Below the pieces are notes generated by a model. That model was not told the origin of the DNA, searched no databases, and saw only the letters and a list, made by a program, of their open reading frames with translations. 64,000 nucleotides of DNA from Rhodopirellula sp. SM50 (GTDB lineage: Bacteria; Planctomycetota; Planctomycetia; Pirellulales; Pirellulaceae), in contig NZ_NTFY01000030.1 of NCBI RefSeq assembly GCF_002289565.1, positions 124,001 through 188,000 on the forward strand, given 5' to 3'. A program made the translations under genes and the position numbers. Below, piece by piece: positions 59,844 to 64,000 of this stretch. Positions within the stretch are counted from its first letter, which is position 1, and the number at the start of each line of letters is the position of its first letter.

Positions 59844-60548
59844 ATGCCCCGCAGCCCCATTCGCGCCCCGAAACCGACGCTCGACCTGACCGACCATTTG
59901 TTCGTTTTTCGCCAGCCCATTCCGGGCGAATTGGCTTCGGGAAGCGACACCGGATCAGAAATGCCATTCCCCCCGGTCCCCGAAACGCTCCGCAGTGAGT
60001 CCGTTTTCGGCAACGATCGGCCGTTGGAAATCGAAGTCGGTAGCGGAAAAGGGCTGTTTCTGACCAACGAGTCCGGACGGAATCCCGAGCACAATTTTTT
60101 GGGCATTGAAATCATCCACAAATACGCCAAACACTCCGCGGCGCGAGTGGCCAAAGCGGGGCGATCCAACGCCAAGATGATTTCCGGCAACGCCCAACCG
60201 CTGCTCGCAGATCGCGTGCCCGCCGGATCACTCGAAGCGGTGCACGTTTATTTTCCCGACCCCTGGTGGAAAAAACGGCATCGCAAGCGGCGGGTCGTTA
60301 ACGAGAGCAGCGTGAAAAGTTTTTTGGCTGCCCTTCGCCCCGGCGGCCGATTCCATTTCTGGACCGACGTGCTGGACTACTTCGAAGCCACCATCGAGAT
60401 GATCGCGGAAATCGCCCCGGAATTCGGCGTCCCGATCCCGGAGGAAAAAGCGGCCTCGTCCCACGATCTGGACTACCGAACCCACTTCGAACGCAGAAGC
60501 CGGCAAAACCAGATCCCGGTCTATCGGGTCCGCTACGAGAAACGGTGA
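59844..60548 (+). CDS. trmB: tRNA (guanine-N7-)-methyltransferase
   Basis: 234 residues. The SAM site is LEIEVGSGKGLFLTNES, followed by NFLGIEIIHKYAKHSAARVAKAG. The family hallmark VHVYFPDPWWKKRHRKRRVV is complete. FHFWTDVLDYFEATIEMI and a C-terminal TxFExR-like THFERRSR complete the core. The enzyme makes m7G46 in the variable loop of tRNAs. The N-terminus has about 50 residues more than the minimal family, with little similarity visible. A gttttg-type palindrome follows the stop, and dnaE starts about 220 bases downstream. Confidence 0.95.
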   Translation: MPRSPIRAPKPTLDLTDHLFVFRQPIPGELASGSDTGSEMPFPPVPETLRSESVFGNDRPLEIEVGSGKGLFLTNESGRNPEHNFLGIEIIHKYAKHSAARVAKAGRSNAKMISGNAQPLLADRVPAGSLEAVHVYFPDPWWKKRHRKRRVVNESSVKSFLAALRPGGRFHFWTDVLDYFEATIEMIAEIAPEFGVPIPEEKAASSHDLDYRTHFERRSRQNQIPVYRVRYEKR

Positions 60549-60667
60549 TGGGGGCAAAACAATGGGTGCGTCCCTCTGGCCATGCCGTGGAGCATCACAG
60601 ACGACTCGCCACCAAGCGGAACTAAACCCAGTTTTCTTATCGTTTTGCCCCCATCGTTTTGCCCTCC
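60547..60667. terminator. GATGGGGGCAAAAC palindromic element after trmB
   Basis: GATGGGGGCAAAAC (60547-60560) has a perfect inverse at 60642-60655, followed by a second partial inverse (GTTTTGCCCTCC). It repeats the layout of the elements at 13940 and 32887 with a third sequence. It probably ends trmB transcription before dnaE. Confidence 0.7.
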
Positions 60668-60766
60668 CCGTCTTCCCCATTTCATCCGATTATCGGATGC
60701 GAATCTGAATGTTAGACTGGGGGCTGATCGCGCCCACTCAGCCTACCCACGGAAGAGCCTTTTCGC

Positions 60767-63700
60767 ATGTCGGACAACGTCAGCAGCGACACCATCATCA
60801 CGCCCGCCAAACCCTTCGTCCACCTGCATTGTCACAGCCATTACAGCTTGCTGGACGGGGCCGGTGACATCAAACGTCTGGTCAACCGCGCCGTCGACCA
60901 TGGGATGAACGCCTTGGCGTTGACCGATCACGGCAATCTGCACGGTGCGTTGGAATTCTATCGCGCGGCCAAAGGCGCCGGCATCAACCCGATCATCGGC
61001 TACGAAGCCTACATCGCGCCGGGCAGCCGATTCGACAAAGGCGGCGCCGGACGTAGCAAAGACGCCAGCTATCACCTGACGCTGCTGGCCAAGAACCGCA
61101 CCGGTTTCAAGAACCTGATCAAGCTGGCCAGTGCGGCGTCCTTGGAAGGGTTTTATTTCAAACCGCGAATCGACAAAGAAATCCTGCAGACGTTCAACGA
61201 AGGCATCATCTGTCTGTCCGGATGCGTGAGCAGCGAATTCAGTCGCACGGTGATGAAAGCCAGTGACACCGGCGAACACGAGAAGGAGGCGATGGAGATC
61301 GCCGGCTGGTTCCACAAGGTGTTCGGCGACCGATATTTCATCGAAGTGATGAACAACGGCTTGGATATCCAGCGGATGCAACTCGAAGGCGCCGTCGACA
61401 TCGCCAACAAGATGGGCTTGCCGGTGGTCACGACCAGTGATTGCCACTACGTCAACCAGGAAGACGCCGAAGCACAAGACATCATGCTGTGCATCAACAC
61501 CGGACGTTTCCGAACCGACACGTCGCGGATGAAGATGGAGAACGATCAGTTCTTCCTGCGCAGCCCCGAACAGATGTACGAAAATTTTCCGGGCATGGAA
61601 GATTGCGTCGCGCGGAGCCAGGAAATCGCCGATAGCGTCGACATCGATATCGAATTGGGCAAGTACTACTTCCCCAAGTTCGAATGCCCCAACGAGATGA
61701 AGCCGATCGACTATCTGCGCGAGCTTTGCATCAAGGGGTTGCTGGAACGCTACGAAGGCGACGACGAACGGATCGTCGACGGCAAGCTGTCTGACGAAGT
61801 GATGGCGCGGCTGGATCGGGAACTCGGCGTCATCGAAAAACTGAATTACCCGACGTACTTTCTGATCGTTTGGGACTTCGTCATCCACGCCCGACAAAAA
61901 GGGATCTCGGCGACCGCGCGGGGCAGCGGCGTCGGCGCCATCGTGTGCTACGCCCTCTACATGTCGCACGTTTGTCCGCTGCGCTACGACCTACTGTTCG
62001 AACGGTTTTTGGACGAAAGCCGGACCGAACCGCCGGATATCGATATCGACTTCGAAAAAGAACGTCGCGTCGAAGTCATCGAGTACGTGAAGGAACGTTA
62101 TGGCAGCGAAAACGTTTGCCAGATCGGAACGTTCGGAACACTAGCTGCACGGGCCGCGATCAAGGACACCGGGCGGGCGCTGGGGATTCCGCTGTCTCGC
62201 GTCAACCAGATCACCGAGATGGTGCCCGATGAGCTGAAGATCACGATCAAGAAAGCGCTTGAAAAAAGCGCCGACATGAAGCAAACCTATGACGGCGATC
62301 CGGAGATCCGCGAGTTGTTGGATCTGGCGATGAAGATCGAGGGTCTGGCGCGGAACGTCGGTACCCACGCCGCCGCGGTCGTGATCGCCGACAAACCGCT
62401 CTCGGAATACGTTCCATTGACGCGCGTGCCCGGCAAACAGGACGTCATCACCCAGTGGTCGATGAACGACGTCGAAGCCAGCGGTTTGTTGAAGATGGAC
62501 TTCCTGGGGCTCCGCAACCTGACGATGCTCAGCCGGTCGGTGAAGTTCATCAAACAGACGACGGGCAAAACCGTCGATCCGCTCAAATTTCCACTCGACG
62601 ACAAAGCGACTTACGCGCTGCTGCAACGGGGCGAAACGAAGGGCGTGTTCCAATTGGAATCCGGCGGTATTCGCGACCTGCTGACGCGGATGAAGCCCGA
62701 CTGTTTTCACGACATCATCGCGACCGCCGCACTGTATCGTCCCGGCCCGCTCGAAGGCGGGATGGTCGATGACTATGTGAACATCAAACACGGTCGGCAG
62801 AGTCCGGAATACAAGCACCCGGTCTTGAAAGAGATCCTGGAAGAAACCAACAGCATCATGGTTTACCAGGAACAGGTGATGCGGATCCTCAACCGCCTCG
62901 GCGGCGTCCCGCTGGCCAAAGCGTACACCTGTATTAAGGCGATCAGTAAAAAGAAAGAAGCGCTGATCAACCAAAACCAGGAAGTGTTCTTAAAGGGCGC
63001 CGTCGAAAGCGGGCTCGCCCAAAAAGACGCCGAAGACATCTGGAATCTGATCGTCAAATTCGCCGGTTACGGGTTCAATAAATGCGTCGTCGGCGAAACG
63101 GAAGTGATCGACGCGGTCACCGGAGAATCGACAACCGTTGAAGAACTCTTTCAAAGCAAACGGGAATTCACGATCCATGCGTTGAACGACCGTCAAAAAC
63201 TGGTGCCGCGCAAGGTCACCGATGTCGTCTGGAATGGCGTTCGTCAAACGTTCACCGTCACGACGCGCACCGGACGTCAAATCACAGCCACGGGCAACCA
63301 CCCGATGAAGACCTTCGATGGCTGGACGAACATCGACGATCTAAGCATCGGCGACAAGATTGCAGTCGCCAGAACAATCGAATCTGTGCAAACGATCCAG
63401 TGGTCCGATCATGAAGTGATCACCCTGGGCTGGCTGATCTCAGAAGGAAATCTTTGCCACCCGACCTGCCTGTACTTCTATTCGAATTCGCAGTCTCAAG
63501 TCGACGACTTTGTCTATCATTCGGAACAATTTGGCCAGACATCGGCGCGGACGGATTACCGCAGCGACGGCCGTATCGAAGTCTGTCTGTCGACCGGTCG
63601 TGACACGCGACTGGGAAGTCTCGATCATTCCGGGGTTGGAACCGCGGTTGCCGCAAAACGCATCACCGGGCTGCGGAGCGGTGCCTTTACCTGGGCCAGT

Positions 63701-64000
63701 TCTCTCGGGCTGACAGGAAAGAAAGCCGCCGAAAAACACCTCCCAGAAGCGGTGTTCCAATTCAATCAGCGTCAGACGGCATTGCTTCTGGGAAGACTTT
63801 GGGCAGGTGATGGATATGTCGAACAACCGTCTCAACAAACCTATTATGCGACGTCATCCCCACGGCTAGCCAGAGATGTTCAGAGGCTTTTGCAACGCTT
63901 GGGAATTGTTTCTCGGGTCACTGAAAAGTCATTCGCCTACGCGGGGCGGGCAGACGGAAAGCCAAGGAACGGTTACACGGTACATCTAATCGGCCACGAA
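60767..64000 (+). CDS. dnaE: DNA polymerase III alpha subunit, interrupted by an intein (3' end outside window)
   Basis: The frame is open from ATG 60767 to the window end (1078 codons). The PHP domain begins HLHCHSHYSLLDGAGDIKRL, and TDHGNLHGALEF follows. The polymerase core has TARGSGVGAIVCYAL, the catalytic PDIDIDFEKERR (about residues 420-432), GTFGTLAARAAIKD, ALYRPGPLEGGMVDDYV and IMVYQEQVMRI. The host reading proceeds to IVKFAGYGFNK, after which DnaE normally continues SHSAAY; here a Cys begins an intein instead (base 63083, residue 773). The gene is essential, so splicing is presumably efficient. It lies downstream of trmB on the same strand behind a palindromic element. Confidence 0.95.
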   Translation, partial: MSDNVSSDTIITPAKPFVHLHCHSHYSLLDGAGDIKRLVNRAVDHGMNALALTDHGNLHGALEFYRAAKGAGINPIIGYEAYIAPGSRFDKGGAGRSKDASYHLTLLAKNRTGFKNLIKLASAASLEGFYFKPRIDKEILQTFNEGIICLSGCVSSEFSRTVMKASDTGEHEKEAMEIAGWFHKVFGDRYFIEVMNNGLDIQRMQLEGAVDIANKMGLPVVTTSDCHYVNQEDAEAQDIMLCINTGRFRTDTSRMKMENDQFFLRSPEQMYENFPGMEDCVARSQEIADSVDIDIELGKYYFPKFECPNEMKPIDYLRELCIKGLLERYEGDDERIVDGKLSDEVMARLDRELGVIEKLNYPTYFLIVWDFVIHARQKGISATARGSGVGAIVCYALYMSHVCPLRYDLLFERFLDESRTEPPDIDIDFEKERRVEVIEYVKERYGSENVCQIGTFGTLAARAAIKDTGRALGIPLSRVNQITEMVPDELKITIKKALEKSADMKQTYDGDPEIRELLDLAMKIEGLARNVGTHAAAVVIADKPLSEYVPLTRVPGKQDVITQWSMNDVEASGLLKMDFLGLRNLTMLSRSVKFIKQTTGKTVDPLKFPLDDKATYALLQRGETKGVFQLESGGIRDLLTRMKPDCFHDIIATAALYRPGPLEGGMVDDYVNIKHGRQSPEYKHPVLKEILEETNSIMVYQEQVMRILNRLGGVPLAKAYTCIKAISKKKEALINQNQEVFLKGAVESGLAQKDAEDIWNLIVKFAGYGFNKCVVGETEVIDAVTGESTTVEELFQSKREFTIHALNDRQKLVPRKVTDVVWNGVRQTFTVTTRTGRQITATGNHPMKTFDGWTNIDDLSIGDKIAVARTIESVQTIQWSDHEVITLGWLISEGNLCHPTCLYFYSNSQSQVDDFVYHSEQFGQTSARTDYRSDGRIEVCLSTGRDTRLGSLDHSGVGTAVAAKRITGLRSGAFTWASSLGLTGKKAAEKHLPEAVFQFNQRQTALLLGRLWAGDGYVEQPSQQTYYATSSPRLARDVQRLLQRLGIVSRVTEKSFAYAGRADGKPRNGYTVHLIGHE
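63083..64000 (+). other. Intein with LAGLIDADG-type endonuclease, N-terminal 306 residues visible
   Basis: The insertion starts at the codon for Cys (CVVGETEVIDAVTG, splicing block A). Block B follows as QITATGNHPMKTFDGW (the TxxH-type motif), then IGDKIAVAR. Two LAGLIDADG-like helices are seen: TLGWLISEGNL around 63430 and LLGRLWAGDGYV around 63790, with Glu and Asp as the acidic ends. The presence of both suggests a homing endonuclease domain inside the Hint fold. The site, FNK before SHS, is four residues downstream of the cyanobacterial split DnaE intein site. The C-terminal His-Asn and Ser+1 lie beyond the window. Confidence 0.92.

Noticed and set aside
59703-59897. 65-residue N-terminal extension of HemD-HemE
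   Set aside because: It overlaps the start of trmB on the other strand and has low-complexity content; HemD homology starts after ATG 59702.

Overview
The window looks like chromosome from a Planctomycete of the Pirellulaceae type (Rhodopirellula/Rubripirellula/Stieleria-like). This is inferred from gene content, not from a database search. Three very different Hanks-type Ser/Thr kinases occur, one overlapped by an ECF sigma gene and carrying WD40 repeats. There are also an S1-type sulfatase, several SUMF1-fold proteins, a PEP-CERM-type (PEP-CTERM) sorted protein, few clear Shine-Dalgarno sites, and many short palindromic repeats between genes. No rRNA, tRNA, transposase gene or CRISPR array was seen.

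Layout. 1-6.2 kb: the end of a UvrD-type helicase, then an SbcD/YhaO-like nuclease and an SbcC/YhaN-like ATPase in ATGA overlap (DNA repair). 6.3-11 kb: a tail-anchored hypothetical protein, a SAM methyltransferase, a UbiA-like membrane protein, a multipass membrane protein and an outer-membrane barrel. 11-16.6 kb: a gene-tail remnant, a thioredoxin-fold lipoprotein with a kinase, a cupredoxin-like protein and a sulfatase whose start codons overlap head to head. 16.6-23.4 kb: an OPT transporter converging on a giant kinase-STAND-SUMF1 protein; both genes end inside an 85-bp tandem repeat. 23.5-28.1 kb: a nitrilase-family hydrolase, then a two-gene redox operon (FMN-binding protein plus NapH/NapG-like polyferredoxin fusion). 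28.1-34.4 kb: repeats, a small membrane protein, a PEP-CTERM protein, an M1 peptidase with HEAT-like repeats and a PQQ-type beta-propeller. 34.7-40.4 kb: an atypical Nramp-like transporter, thioredoxin reductase and a CstA-family transporter, separated by tandem hairpin repeats. 40.6-47.3 kb: an FHA-GAF-sigma54 activator, a GT1 glycosyltransferase, a TolC-like channel and an exported protein. 47.3-57 kb: a 1127-residue exported protein of unknown function, the ECF sigma/WD40-kinase pair and a secreted SUMF1-fold protein. 57.1-57.7 kb: a GxxExxY gene inside a 575-bp unit bounded by inverted repeats. 57.7-64 kb: a HemD-HemE fusion, TrmB, and DnaE interrupted by an intein that runs off the window.

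How the parts work together. Housekeeping genes (dnaE, trmB, hemDE, trxB, the SbcCD-like pair) are mixed with signalling and envelope genes. Two themes stand out. One is membrane-linked signalling: three kinases, an ECF sigma factor and an FHA-gated sigma54 activator. The other is extracytoplasmic redox and nutrient handling: the flavin/Fe-S relay, cupredoxin, sulfatase, peptidase and transporters. The most unusual material is between genes: several families of structured repeats that sit at gene ends, sometimes supply C-terminal codons, and in one family show compensatory changes in a hairpin stem.
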